Below, piece by piece: positions 34,847 through 49,800 of a DNA stretch of 64,000 nucleotides. The stretch lies in contig NC_073339.2 of the NCBI RefSeq assembly GCF_027580225.2, positions 38,864,501-38,928,500 on the forward strand, in the 5' to 3' direction. Made by a program: the position numbers and the translations under genes. Source of the DNA: Misgurnus anguillicaudatus. Lineage: Eukaryota; Chordata; Actinopteri; Cypriniformes; Cobitidae. Each line of letters starts with the position of its first letter. The stretch's first letter is position 1. A model generated the notes under the pieces. That model made no database searches, was not told the DNA's origin, and saw only the letters and a program-made list of their open reading frames with translations.

Positions 34847-37800
34847 CCTTTAATATTTCAGTCCAAGGTAATATATTCACGTTGCAATGGAAGAAAAACT
34901 TTATTTATGTTATGAACATGTAAACAGTTTTAAATACAGTAGGTTAAAATTTACTCGCATGAAGAATGGGGTGTAAAATTAGAAATGTATTTGCTTGAAA
35001 TACATTTTTAAATATATGTTAATATATGAAGGTTAAAACTAAATATATTTACAAATTCAAAAATATATTCAATTGAGCATTACTTTCTACAAAATGTATT
35101 TAGCATATATTTAAAATATATTTTTGTCCAGAGAACTAAAAAATTTTGCGGTATGGGTTCAAATACTGCTGCAATTTGAATGGATGGTTGCGATTGTTTT
35201 AGGGCTTTGGTGCGTCATCAAGCCAGCATTTTACCCCCACCCAAATAATCCTAAACACAGAAATGTGGAAAATCTGTTTAACAGTGTAATTCTACAATTC
35301 TTTACTCCACCGTTTACTTTATGTCATGTTTCAGCAATACATTTATAACATTGATGTGTTAAAAAACAATTCTCTGCAATGACTTTACACTGACTTTAAT
35401 AAAAAATATTTTGTATTCATGAATAATTACATTGTATCTAAGAATATGAGAAACGTATCCAGTAGTGCATGCTGATTTTATAATGGACATTTTATTCATT
35501 ATTATGTTTCATCTGCAGGCGGATGCTTCAGGAAAATGTTTGGTGGAGTACAAAGCCACTAAAAACCAGGTCATCCGTACGAAACACATGGAGACATGCA
35601 AAAAGCAGGAGACGGGATTCACTACCCACAGCCCGGTAAGAGGAAATCCTCATTTCTTTCTTGCACTTTCAATTTAGTCCTGTCTCTCATCTTCTGTCAT
35701 TTTACAGGTGTTAGGTGTCAGTGGGAATTGTACCTTAGTAACAGTGATCAATCTGGAGAAGGGAGTCCTCAAGTCTGCTGAAACAGAAGAGTCACACACG
35801 CTGTCTGTCAATGCTCGACATACAGCTGCTACTAAAGTCATGTCCAGGTAGCCAAGAAAACAGATGGATGGGTGGATGAGTAAACAAATGAATGAATGAA
35901 TAAGTTAATTAAAGTCAATTGAGTTGAATGAAATTGAATTAAATTCAATTATTTTCAATTCAATTTGGTCCACATCATCACATTAATTTAAAAAATATAT
36001 AATTTGTGGAGCACAAAGTTTTCTGTAAAAAGACAATTTTTATCAATTTACTCTAAAGTATATGCACTGAAAAAAATGATTCATTGAATTTAATTTATTT
36101 AAGCTACATTTAAACAAGTTTTATATTTTATTTTACTTTACTAATCTTTTTATTTAAATGTATCTTAAATAAATTGATTGCAATCACTTACCTTAAAATT
36201 TTTTTTTTAATTCAACAAATATTTTTTTTCAGTGTGTGGGAAGAGGAGACTTTTTAAAGAGACATAAAATTTTTTAAATATGTTTTTCCAGCTTGAATCC
36301 TACCATTTTGAAATCCATTCAGCTGATCTACGGGTCTGGCGCTAGCACTTTTAGCATAGCTTAGTACAATCCACTAAATCTGATTAGACCATTAGCATTG
36401 TGCTATATAAAAATAACCAAAGAGTTTCAGTATTTTTTCTATATAAACTTGACTCTTCTGTAGTTACATTGTGTACTAAGACCGACAGAAAATTAAAAGT
36501 TGCACTTTTCTAGGCAGATATGGCTAGGAACTATACTCTCATTCTGGCGTAATAATCAAGGACTTTGCTGATGTAGCATGGCTGCAGCAGGCGTAGTGAT
36601 GTTGCACACTGCCCGAAAATAGTCCCCTTGGTTATTCTCAATGGCAGGGGCCTATTTTCAGGCATTGCGTAATATCACTATACGCCTGCTGCAGCCATGT
36701 TACAGCACCAAAGTCCTTGATTATTACGCCAGAATGAGAGTATAGTTCCTAGCCATATCTGCCTAGAAAAATCACAACTTTTAATTTTCTGTCTGTCTTC
36801 TTACACAATGTAACTACAGGAAAGTCAAGTTTTAAATAGGAAAAATATTTAAACTCTTTGGTTATTTTTTGCACGATGCTAATGGTCTAATCAGATTCAA
36901 TGGGTTGTGCTAAGCTATGCTAAAAGTGCTAGCGCCAGACCCGGAGATCAGCTGAATGGATTCCAAAACGGTAAAAATCAAATGTTTAACTCTAGGGGAG
37001 CTGAAAGGTTAGCATGTTTTTAAAAAAGCGGAATGTCCCTTTAATTTACTTACTTAACTAAATTAACTTTATAAACTAACTGAATTGAATGATTGAACGA
37101 GCTCAGTTGACAGAGCACAATGCAACCAATGCCAGAGTCATGGGTTTAATTCCAAGCCTATGTGCATGTATGTATAAAATGTACAGCTTATCAGTTAATC
37201 CAGTTTGAATGAAACTAAAGCCTGTCCCGGCTTTCCACAGGCAGTCGCTGACACTCAAAAACATTGCGTCGGGCCCTGCAGAAGTGGCTGGTAAGGACGC
37301 AGCCACCGTGGTGAAATCTCTAGATGACAAACTCATATCTGTCGGAGTAGTGGTGGAGAAAGTTAAAGCCATATGCAAAGGATGCCCCAACGTGAGTGAT
37401 GATTTCTTATTACTTTTCAAGCTCATTTGTATTTGTGTTCCTGTATTGATTTGACATTCTATTGATGTTCTTATAGTTAATGGATACATGGAAAGTGGTG
37501 AGATCTCAGCTGGAGCCAGACTCGCTCTCCAAAGCTACGGCCCCGCGAAGCTTCCTGACGCTTTTACACAGCTTGCGCAAAGCCAGCAAGGCGGAGATCC
37601 TGACAGTATTACGCAACTGCAGCAAGACTGCACTGTAAGACCAAACACTTCATTGTGCTTTTAGGTTGATTGAGTATTCCTGGTTCACATTTATATAATT
37701 TATACTTTATTTTGGCCGTTGTTTCCTCTTTATGTCAACCTCATCTGAAAATAAGTGAATTTGCTGCATCCCAGTTGGTATACTATCCACCCTAGATAAT

Positions 37801-40800
37801 ATGCAAGATTTTTTAGTGCATCTTAAGGCTTATGTATTTACCTGTAGTTTAGTGGGTAGAGCATTGTGATAGCAGTGCAAAGGTTGTGGGTTTGATAAAA
37901 AAAATGTACAGCTGGAATGCACTGTAAGTTGCTTTGGATAAAATATGATAACTGTAATATGATAAAGATACGGTCTATTTTAGATGGATTTCGGAAGCAG
38001 TGTTGGGGAAAGTTACTTTTAAAAGTAATGCATTACAATATTAAGTTACTCCCCAAAAAGTAATTGCGTTACTTAGTTACTTTTCATGTAAAGTAATGCT
38101 TACGTTACTTTTTAGTTACTTTTGCGTTACCTTTTTTTGGCTGAGGCTTGATCTCTTTTAGGCCTTGCAGGTGTTTTTATGACTGAAAAGTTCTGCATTC
38201 AGAAATTGCATATTTCATGACAAAAATGTCGAGCTCTGGCCTGCCATCTCAGTTTCGGACTCATAGTACGTATAGAGTGCATAATGTGACTATGTTTAGT
38301 TTAATTCAGTACATTACATTTTTTTAAAGTAACTCAAATATCAATAACGCTTTACTGTACTCGTTACTTCAGAAAAGTTATATTATTACGTAATGCACTT
38401 TACTTGTACTGCATTACCCCCCAACACTGTTTGGAAGTATACCTCTGTGCATGATTTTAATAAAATATTTATACCACCTTTTAGTGTGCAAAATGGGATA
38501 CAGTTTTCATTCCATTCTAAAAATCATACTTTTAAGACTATAGATTTACATAGTTTTTCTCTCTGTAGACCTCAGCTGGTGGATGCAGTCACATCGGCTC
38601 AGACTTCAGCTTCTCTCTCAGCCATCCTGGAGTTTCTGGACTTCAGTAAGAAAGAAGGTTTAGTGCTGCAGGAACGTTTCTTGTATGCATGTGGCTTTGC
38701 CTCCCACCCTACAGAAAGCATGCTACAGTCCCTAGTGGTGAGAAAACCACATTACTGCTCTCACATGTTGAAACGATGATAATACTGTAACCTGGTACTC
38801 TGATACATACATATATACATATATACATGTCCAAATAATTATCATAATATTTTACTATGTTCTTAGCTTAACTTATACTACATACCTATCTTTTATCAAT
38901 GCGTGCACTTTGCTTTGCACATTGCTCCGTGAATGTGTTAGCATTTGGCCTAGCCCCATTCATTCCTTAGGATCCAAACAGGGATGAATTTAAAAGCCAC
39001 CAAACACTTCCATGTTTTCCCTATTTAAAGACCATTACATGAGTAGTTACACAAGTAAGTATTGTATTGTGGCACAGAATAAAACGTGGTGATTTTTAAG
39101 CAAATAAAAAATGAGAACTATATTGTATGGCGGAAGAGCACTAAGTTTGCAGAACTTCAATCTTGGGCGCAATAATATTGACCGGAGTTTGAGCGAGAGG
39201 GGGAGTAGATAGGAGTGATGATGTTTGGTCGAAGTGCTGCAAAGTAAGTGCTCTTCCACCATACAATATAGTTCTCATTTTTTATCCGCCCAAAAAATCG
39301 CCAGTTTTACCCTGTGCCACCATACTTACTCGTGTAACTACTCATGTAACAGTCCTCAAAAAGAAAAACATGAAAGTGTTTGGTGGCTTCTAAATTCAGT
39401 CTGGATCCCAAGGAATGAATGGGGCCAGGCCAAACGCCAACACATTCACAATGCGCCGTGCAAAGATGAAGTGCACACATTGAAAAAAATAGGTATGTAT
39501 TAATTTGTCTAAGTTGAGGTAAGAACATTAAATGTTGAAAACGGTGGTGTTTTCCTTTAATATGAAATTTAATTTAATAAAATTGATTTCTATAGTGCTT
39601 TTTACAATTTGCAAAAAGCAGACTTTATAGCAAATACATTTAGCAAGAGAGACATAAGAGTTCAGAAATTAGTAAAATAAATTATAAAATACACAGTGTT
39701 TAAGAGAGTTTTTGAAATTTTTGTCATCATTTACTCACCCTCATGTGTTTCTAAACCTGTGTGAGTTTCTTTCTTCATCTGAACACAAAGAAGATATTTT
39801 GAGAAATGATGGTAACCACACAACAGATGATACACATTGACTTCCATAGTAGGATAGACAAATACTACAGAAGTCAATGGGTACCCTCAGCTGTGTGTGC
39901 TTACCATCATTTATCAAAATATCTTAACAGAATAAAGAAACTCAATTAAGAACAACATGACGGTAAGTAAATTATGACAGAAATTTCATTTTTGGGTAAA
40001 TATCCCTTGCAAAAGTACATTTATTTGTGTGTTTCCATTCAAACTGCATTCAAATTTCTTATTAATAGTGTCATTTTCGTGTTTTCTATAGGATGTCTAT
40101 CAAGGAAAAATTGGCAGTTCAGACATTAAGGAGTCAGTTGTGATTATCATGGGCGCTTTAATCAAGAAACTCTGTTTGAAAGGAGGATGTGAACTACCTG
40201 TGAGTCCAAACACATTATATACACGTTGTATTTTTGAGAATTGCAATTTAACTACCAATTAGTCTGCATATGAATAATGTAGCTATGATTCATTATGTCA
40301 GTACATTTCGAGCTAAAAGCAAAATTATTATTACATTTTCACAATATGTTTGTGTATATATATTTGTCTAATTGAATTTTAATTACTGTTACAAACCACT
40401 GCAACACTCTTACATTTAACCTGTAATACAATAAATATATAAATCACAAAAAAAACTTTCAATTCAGAAAATGCTAAAACATTCTGTAGATTTCATCTGG
40501 ATCTGCTGATCACTGCATATCACTATAACATTTTTAACTAACATCCTAAATGTGACCTTGATGCAACTCAAAGTCCTGTTGTTTCATCTTCCTCTGAATC
40601 ATATTCAACCTAATACATAGTAAACGCTTACCTTATGCATGCTCATTATGTCTTGTTTCTGACATGTAGACGGTTGTTAAAGTCAAAGAGCTGTTACTGG
40701 CAGGACCTGACAGCACCCAGGAGGAGTCAGAGGTGCAGATGTACCTGTTAGCCCTCAAAAACGCCCTACTGCCAGAAGCTATACCTCTGCTGAACAAATA

Positions 40801-43800
40801 TGCAGAATCTGAAGTGGGAGCATTTAGCACCATTGCCATCACAGCCCTGCAGAGATACGACACTCAACTTATCACAGATGAGGTAAAAAAAAGTGACATT
40901 GCAGTTATACTGATTATTATTATTAATGTCTTAGGGGCGGGTCACATTTCGCATCTTTGAATGTAGACGCGCGGCAAGCAAGTTCAAATAGAGAGCGAAT
41001 CAGTGCGACAAAATTCACTTTTATAAGGTATTTGGGGACAAATGTGCGTTGGCAGTGTGTGAACACAACCCTACAATGGAATCCATTAATCCCAATTAAA
41101 CCAAAGCAGTCTCATGCTGTTTTGATTCTCTTGTTAATTTGATGTCACACAATCAAAGCTCCGCCCACAGACTTTTTCCATGTTTAAGTGGTATACAGTA
41201 ATGGAGTTTCCAGTGCTATCAACCTAGAAAATGCGAAAAAGATCAACCCAGTAACTTAGTTTTGGTAAACCATTCTCTGCAAGCAAGTGAAAAAATAGGT
41301 CATTTAAATTAGGCTACCCTTGTGATGTCAGAAGGGGATAATACTGCCCCTTAATCTGCACTATCCAACCACGGCACTGCCATTTAGTGCAGAGATCAGC
41401 TCATTACATTGTAAAGGACACACCCAAAAATGGCACATTTTTGCTCACACCTACAAAGTGGCAATTTTGACATGCTATAATAAATGATCTATATGGTATT
41501 TTGAGCTAAAACGTTATACGTTTATACGTACTCTGCGGACGCCAAAGATTTATTTGGCATCTTAAAAAAGTTTTGTGAAATGTCCCCTTTAATTCCCATT
41601 AAACCAAAGCAGTCTCATACTGTTTTAATTCTCTTGTTAATGTGATGTCACACAATCAAAGCCCCACCCACAGCCACTGACTGGCTGGTTAATTCTACCC
41701 CAAATCTTTTCTAAATGTGTTTGTTAACACATTGTAGTACTAATGTGGCTAAAGATACTATTGTCTCAGACTGTATTCACAGGAATCTGATCTATTTTTA
41801 ACCAAAAGCACTCACTGTCTGTTGGCAAGGCAGTGAGGGCAGTAGCTCATTTGCACTTAAAGGGGACATATAATGAAAATATTTTTCCATGTTTTTCCAA
41901 GTTCTATAATTGAGTCCCTAGTGCTTCTATCAACCTAGAAAATGTGTTAGAAAACTTAATTTTTGGTAAACCATTCTCAGCAAGCATGTGAAAAAAATAG
42001 GTCATTGAAATTTGACTCCCCTTGTGATGTCAGAAGGGGATACTACCACTTCTTAATCTGCACTATCCAATCATGGCACTGCTATTTAGTGCAGAGATCA
42101 AATCATTTGCATTTAAAATGACACACCCAAAAAAGGCACATTTTGATAAAGCCTTGTGAAATGCCCCCTTTAAAGGAACACATATGAAAACAGAGCTTTT
42201 TTGCTTTTGAAAATGCTCATGTCTATTCTGGGCTCTTATTGACTGCTTTTTTGTCATTATTTGGTCCATTTCAAAAACCTTTTTTTATAAAATGCTTATT
42301 TTGTAATAAAAGAAATTAATAGGTTGACACAACTGTACAATTCCCCACATAACTAATTCCAAACATTCAGACATATTCCATCAAATTAAAAGATTTTTAA
42401 GATCACGGACAACATTTCGGTCAAATTACCTTAAACGTTTATCCGGTGGTGTATGTCCCATACCACCCCCGCTTTAACATTGTCATTCCACAGGTGAAGA
42501 AAACATTAAACCGCGTGTACCATCAGAACCGGCATGTGTATGAGAAGAACGTTCGCTCCGCTGCCGCCGATGTGATTATGAGCAGTAATCCAACCGAAAT
42601 GGAGGTAAAGAATCTCCTGCTCTCCATCGGACACCTGCCGCATGAGATGAATAAATACATGCTGTCTAAAGTCCAGGATATACTACGCTTTGAGATGCCA
42701 GCAAGGTGGGACACACACACATACAGGCTACATTTAATTACCAAAATATATAAGCATATACACCATCTTATTATATAAACAATATGATATCATGAATATG
42801 CAAGGTACATCTTATGTCACAATGTCAGAAAAAAGGTCAAAAATGGTAGCTGTCACTGGGGCAGCACCCTTTAAAAAGAGCCTAATATGTACCATTTAGG
42901 TACTTATACATTTTGTAATATATATTTGGTTCCATTATGTATATCTTAGGTACTAATATGTACTTTTTGGAAGGGTAATGCCCCAGTGACAGCTAGGCAC
43001 CATTTTTGATGACAGTGTAATTACTTATGTAATGCAGCATGTTATTATCACATCACAGTATTACTATTATTATATTGAAAAATTAAAATAAGGGTAAAGA
43101 CTGAAAGCATCAGGAGGTTGCCTAAATGAACAAACTTTTATTCTGAATGATTGAATGTGACATTTGTATGAACAGTCTTCTGTCTGGTTTGCAGCGAAAT
43201 GGTACGGAAGGTTATAAAGGATATGGTTTCCCACAACTATGACAGATTCTCAAAGACTGGCTCCTCCTCTGCTTTCTCAGGATTTATGGCAAGTGAGTGA
43301 CCTTCTTTCCTGTATCTGTTTCTGAACTTTAAACTTTGACCTATGACGATGGTATTTTTCATTAAATGATTCTGGATACTCTGATATGAACGGTGCAAAG
43401 AAATACAGTTGATATGTGACCGTGGAGTAGTGGACCACAAACCCAATTTTTTAATGCTAAAAATTATTAGGATATTAAGTAAAGATCATGTTCCGGGAAG
43501 ACATTTTGTAAATTTCTTACAGTAAATAAATTAAAAATGTATTTATCATTAGTAATATGTCTTGCTTAGGCGATTTTCTTAATATTTCGATTTTTTTTGC
43601 ACCCTCAGAATCCAGAATCTCAGCCAAATATGATCCTATCCTAATAATACATCATACAATTGACAGCTTATTTATTCAGCTTTCAGATCATGTATAAATC
43701 TCAATTTTAAAAGAAAATTGACTCTTAGGACTGGTTTTGTGGTCCAGGGTCACATATATGTATTTAATGTGAAAAATTACAAAATCGGAGAACAGTAAAT

Positions 43801-46800
43801 AAAAGCGTATGTTTTGGAAAATGTGCACTGCAAAAAATAACTTTCTTACTTAGTATTTTTGTCTTGTTTTCAGTAGAAATATCTAAAAATTATTAAATTA
43901 AGATACATTTTCTAGATAGGCAAAATGAACTAAGAAAATAAGTAGTTTTTAGACAGATTTTTTGCTTGCTTTAGCACAAATTCACTTAAATTTTATATTT
44001 TTCGTCTACAAACTAGATTTATTTTTTTAGGTCATTTTGCTTATCAAGAAAATGCATCTTGATTTTAGAATTTTTAGACATTTGTACTGAAAACAAGAAA
44101 AAAATTAAAGCACTGCAAAAAAATCTTAGTATTTTTGTCTTTTTAACAGTAAAAATATCTCAAAATTCTTAAATTAAGATGCTTTTTCTTGATGAGCAAA
44201 ACAACCCAAGAAAATAAGTCTAGTTTTTCGACCAAAAATATCAAATTTAAGTCATTTTGTGCATAAAACAAGCAACAAAATCTGCCAATGGGGTAAGCAA
44301 TAAAATCTTGCACTAAATTCGAGAAAAATTCAAGAAAAATTTGCTTACCCCATTGGCAGATTTTTTGCTTGTTTTATGCACAAAATCACTTAAATTTGAT
44401 ATTTTTGGCCTATAAACTAGATTTATTTTTTTTAGATAATTTTGCTCATGCAAAAATGCATCTTGATTTTAGAATTTTTAGATATTTGTACTGAAAACAA
44501 GACAAAAATATTAGGTAAGAAAGTCATTTTTTGCAGTGTGATTAGATGCTTGAGAGATCTTGTGCCACATCCAGCGGCCCAAAAAGTATCTAGATACAAT
44601 TAAAAATGTTATTGCATTATAGGAATATCAAATCAGTGTATTTTTATGGCACATTTACAGCATTTTTTTATTCGTAGTTCATGCAATGAATGGATAATGC
44701 GTAGTTTTTGTAATTCTGCCTGTGGGTACTGCTAACCTAAACGGTAAATGACTTCACTAAACTATAATTTCAATATAGATAACTATCTAAAAATACTTTT
44801 TTTGTTATATGTAATTGGTTATACCAGTTAGTTATATGTAATTGCGAAAATGTCTCAAAACAAAGAAAGTGGCTCTGACTCAATAATATATGATATGTAT
44901 TGATGCATGTTTAAATGTGGCTTCATTGTCAGTTTACGGGATATTTGTAAGCGTGTTTCATTTATATCTTAAAAACAGAAAATGCCGATATCACTTGCAC
45001 CTACAATTTGGACATCCTTTACTCTGGCTCGGGCATATTGAGGAGAAGTAACATGAACATTTACGCCCAAAGCAACGATGCCCTTCTGCATGGTCTTCAG
45101 GTACAGCAACCACAAGTTTTTCATATTATAATTACATAAGCTTGTGTGCTGACCTTTAACTATGCTGTGTCTCAGGTGACAATCGAAGCCCAGGGTCTCG
45201 AGTCTCTGATTGCAGCCACAGCAGATGAAGGAGAAGAAGATCTGGAGTCCTTCGCTGGAATGTCAGCTTTGCTGTTTGACGTGCAGCTCCGTCCGGTGAC
45301 CTTCTTCAAGGGCTACAGTGACCTGATGTCCAAGATGTTCTCTATGTCGGGAGACCCAATCAATGTCGTGAAGGGCCTTATTCTGCTCACGGACCACTCA
45401 CATGTACGACATTCACATTTAGCAGATGCTTTTATCTAAAGTGACTTCGCGAGCTCCATATTTATATGCGTGTTCCCTGGGGATCGAACCCATAACCTTT
45501 TACATAACTCTACTGGCTGAGCTACAGGAACACTATGACATGAATCTCATAGATGAGATGGCACTTACTGTTCTTCTGGCAGTGAAGATATATCCATTTA
45601 TTAACTCGCAACTATTTTTCCCAAGGTGATTACACTGCAATCTGGTATTAGAGCCAATGCTGAGTTCCAAGGCAGCCTGGCCATCGATATTTCTGGAGGA
45701 ATGGAGTTCAGCTTGTGGTACAGAGAGTCTAAGACCAGCGTCAACAACAGGTAATCTTTCATACAACTACACAAAGACCTGCTTGAAAGGTTGTTGGTTC
45801 GAGTCTCATATGGGATGATTCCACAGAAGAACCATTTTTGGCTGAAACATCCTAGGAAAGGGTTAAAAAGCCAAGAAATGGTTCTTTTAGGGGGCGTATA
45901 CACCAAAGCATTTGAACGCGAGTAAAATGGCAGGCAGACGCCAACTGTGGGCGCTTGCCAACATTTCTTCAGTTAAGCACTTTGGTTGCTGTTGTTTGGT
46001 TGTTGTACGATGCACCGGTTGGTTGTTGTGGTATTTGTCCCGCCCCTTTTCCACTGTGAAAAGTGACAAGCTGAGCGTTTCACCCAAAGTTAAAAAGTTG
46101 GAGTGCGAAAAAACGCTGAGCACCGGACAAACCCCCAATTGTTATTTTGGGCACCAAAAATGGTTCTTTTAAATCTATGGCATCACTATGGGGAACCTTT
46201 TGGGTCTTTTTTAAGAGTCATGAGCTGCAGGTTGCTCCTATGGGATTGTCTGTGTAATTTTATTGCACGCAGCTTTGGATAAAGCGTCTACTTGCCGCGT
46301 CTACTTTGCCAGGTATTTTTTTCAGTAGGTTTTCAAAATGCCAGCTGTAAATACGAGACTGCGCGTCTTAATATAACGCCATTAATCCTTCCATGAGATT
46401 CAGCACTAAGCTGCATCTTTAGCCACCTCTCCACCTGCTCACGTATGAATGGTTTGTGGATGCGATCAATAGCAACGGAAAGAGGGCAACGGAAAGATGT
46501 TGGGGCATGGAGTAAAGATCAGGGGTTGAGGGTAAAATTAGGTTTCCCTTGTATGATAGCGATCGAATCTTCTTAAATCAAGACTTTCAAATAATCAATT
46601 TTAAAAATAGCCAGACACTCACACTACCATCAAAACGTATAAACTGAGGTGCAACGACTGAAAAGATCCAAGCCAGCAATGGTAAACAAAAAATGCAAGA
46701 TAAAAGCCACTGCTTTATTGGAAAAATTGCAGAAAATGCCTGATACAGAAGTTGAAATGAAAGACAATAAAAATCTTGTATAAATTGTGACTCTGTTTGT

Positions 46801-49800
46801 TACTTTTATTAAATTAAACTTTAGCGTTAGTGTTTTCTTTAGTTTTGTATTCAGTGCTACAGTTTTGCTGCTCTTTGTTTTACACTGGGTATTTTCGGGT
46901 TGGCATCTGGTTTTCTGCATGTGCCAGCCTTCAGGACGGGCAGGGGCAGGTGTATGGATCAGTGTGGCTAGCTTCAACTTCTTTGAAAACTGCACACACG
47001 CAGGCAGACGGACAAAGACACACTGACAGAGAGACAGATAACCCGATACATAAACACACGCGTGTACGCGGGCACACAGAAGTGAGAAACAGACAGACAG
47101 CTACACGGTTGTACGCGGACACGCACATGGACAGACAGAGGAGCGGGCTATGTTTAGGATCAGAATGAACCACAGATCTCTCAGGCCCACGAGATTAGCA
47201 TGCCTCTACTCAAGCCACTCATCGCGGTCGGCCATTTTGAATAGATCATTTAAGGTGGAGGTTGAAAGTGCGGAGCCAGACAGTCTGATGTGATATATGA
47301 GCTCAAACCCCAAAACTGACTCAGCAGAGACTCTCGGAAAGAGATTGATATGGAAAGCCTTATCGCAAGCTGCTCCCTGTATGGTGTTGTAGAGAGAATG
47401 TAGAGATAAACAGCAAACTACTGCACACTTTGTTTGCGCAAAAACTGTAATATGCAAAACTGCTGTTAAATGCATCTTGAGTACTTAAAGCTCTGATTCT
47501 CAAACTTTTTTGCCGTGTGGCCTCTACCAAGTGAGTTACAGGAAAACTTGAAACTCCCAAATTTTTTGCCATATTTATAGCATATGCATAATTCCTTTAG
47601 TGAAAACTATGCAGGCAGCATATGCAAAACATTTCTATACCTACGTGCAATTCACTCTAGTAGAGAATCGAGTTATGAGGCATGCACATGTGATCCTAAG
47701 GAAAATATTGATGATCATTTTATTGTACTGTGTGCACAGGGGAGCGCTGGTTGTCATTGGGAATGTGACGGTGGACATGGACTTTGTAAGTGCTGGGTTG
47801 GAGGTGAGTTTTGAGACAGAAGCAGCCTTGGATTTCATCACCACCGTGCAGTTTTCCGAATACCCCTTCCTCGTCTGCATGCAGATGGACAAAACCACCT
47901 TCCCCTTCAGGTATGAGTTCTCCTATTATCATCCAGGCTTGTTTTGAAGGAATCATCTCACAAAGCGAATTGGTTGTAAAATATCACAAGCAATACATTG
48001 ACTATGAATAATAAAAGCTGCATTTTTTTCTTATTGTACACTGCAAAAAATTGCTTTCTTACTTAGTATTTTTCCTTGTATATTAGTACATATATCTTAA
48101 AGCAACACCAAAGAGTTTTTTTACCCAAAAATAACAACCTGATCTCACGAAGTTCCGTGGGATGGACACGGAATTTTTTGCTAGTTTTTCCGTGGCATTC
48201 TCACGGATTGGTTACTCAACTGCCTTTTCCTGTTTTCAAACCATTGAGATCCGTAGGAATGCCACGGAAGAGTGAGCGGGGGGTTCCGCGACTATCCCAC
48301 GAGAGTTCGTGATCTCAGGCTGTTTTCCCAAAAAGTTTCAGTCGTTCATCCACTCGATACAGGGTGACGGGCACTTTCACATTCGCTTTGCAGCCCTCTA
48401 TCGGCCAAAACCGCGCTAAAGAAGTTTCCAACCGTCGGGTCGCGGTCCTGTAGTTTGAGTGTAAACTACAAAAACTTGCTTTACGGCAGACCTACAATCC
48501 AATCAGAGCCAGCTATGCTGCAGTATTTACGACAGTGGTAATGGACAATTACGTTTCTAACCTGTAGGGGGAGCAAAGAGCAAAAACTCTTTAGTGTTGC
48601 TGGAAGTGAGTGGCTCCAGCTGACATGCTGTTGCCAATAAGTGAGAAAGTAATGCACCGCCCAAGTTGTAGTGCTTCACCTTCTGAGATTATAGTTCCCA
48701 GTATGTATACGGTTAAAAGATGGCTGTCTCATACGACCTTTTTATTTGTACACAGTGTGACTATACAAATCACAGTATATAAATAGGAAAATGTTGGCGT
48801 TATTTTGTCACTGATTGGGAGCAGTATGCTGGCTGGGGCTATTGCTTCCGGTCTTTGTGCTGGGCTGGGCTGGCGGTGGGTGCGTCAGACAGAGTTGCGG
48901 GACGCACAGAGATGAAAAGGGTATGTTCACTGCAAAAAATTATTTTCAAGAAAAAAAATCTTAGTATTTTTGTTTTATTTTCAGTAAAAAATGTCGAAAA
49001 ATTCTTAAATTAAGATGCGTTTTCTTGATGAGCAAGGCGACCTATGAAAATTGGTCTAGTTTTTGTACAAATAATATAATATTTGTGATTTTGGGCATGA
49101 AACATTTTTCTTGAATTTAGTTTTAAAAAAATGTTCAAGATTTTTTGCTTACCCCATTGGCAGATTTTTTTTGCTTGTTTTAAGCACAAAATCATTTAAA
49201 TTTGATATTTTTGGTGTAAAAACTAGACTTATTTTCTTGGGTCGTTTTGCTCATCGGGAAGGAGCATCTTAATTTGGGAATTTTTAGATATTTTTGCTGT
49301 TAACGAGACAAAAATAATAAGATTTTTTTCTTGAAAATCATTTTTTTGCAGTGCTTCCCTTTTTTCTTGTTTTCAGTACAAATGTCTAAAAATTCTAAAA
49401 TCAAGATGCATTTTCTTGATGAGCAAAATGACCTAAAAAAATAAATCTAGTTTATAGACGAAAAATATAAAATTTAAGTGAATTTGTGCTAAAGCAAGCA
49501 AAAAATCTGTCTAAAAACAAATTATTTTCTTAGGTAATTTTGCCTATCTAGAAAATGTATCTTAATTTAATAATTTTTTAGATATTTCTACTGAAAACAA
49601 GACAAAAATACTATGATTTTTTTTCTTGAAAAACATTTTTTGCAGTTTATGGACTTATCTAACTCAGGGGGATATGGTAAATAAGCTAAAGTCTCAAAAA
49701 GTGGGCGTGTTCCTTTAAAATTAAGACGCATTGTCTTGATGGGCAAAATTACCTAAGAAAATAAGCCAAAAAAACGTAACATTTAAGTTAATTTGTGCTT

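Noticed and set aside
46630..47173. Several open frames on both strands of mttp intron 16
   Set aside because: Explained by a CA/GA-rich low-complexity tract; not protein-like and no splice support.
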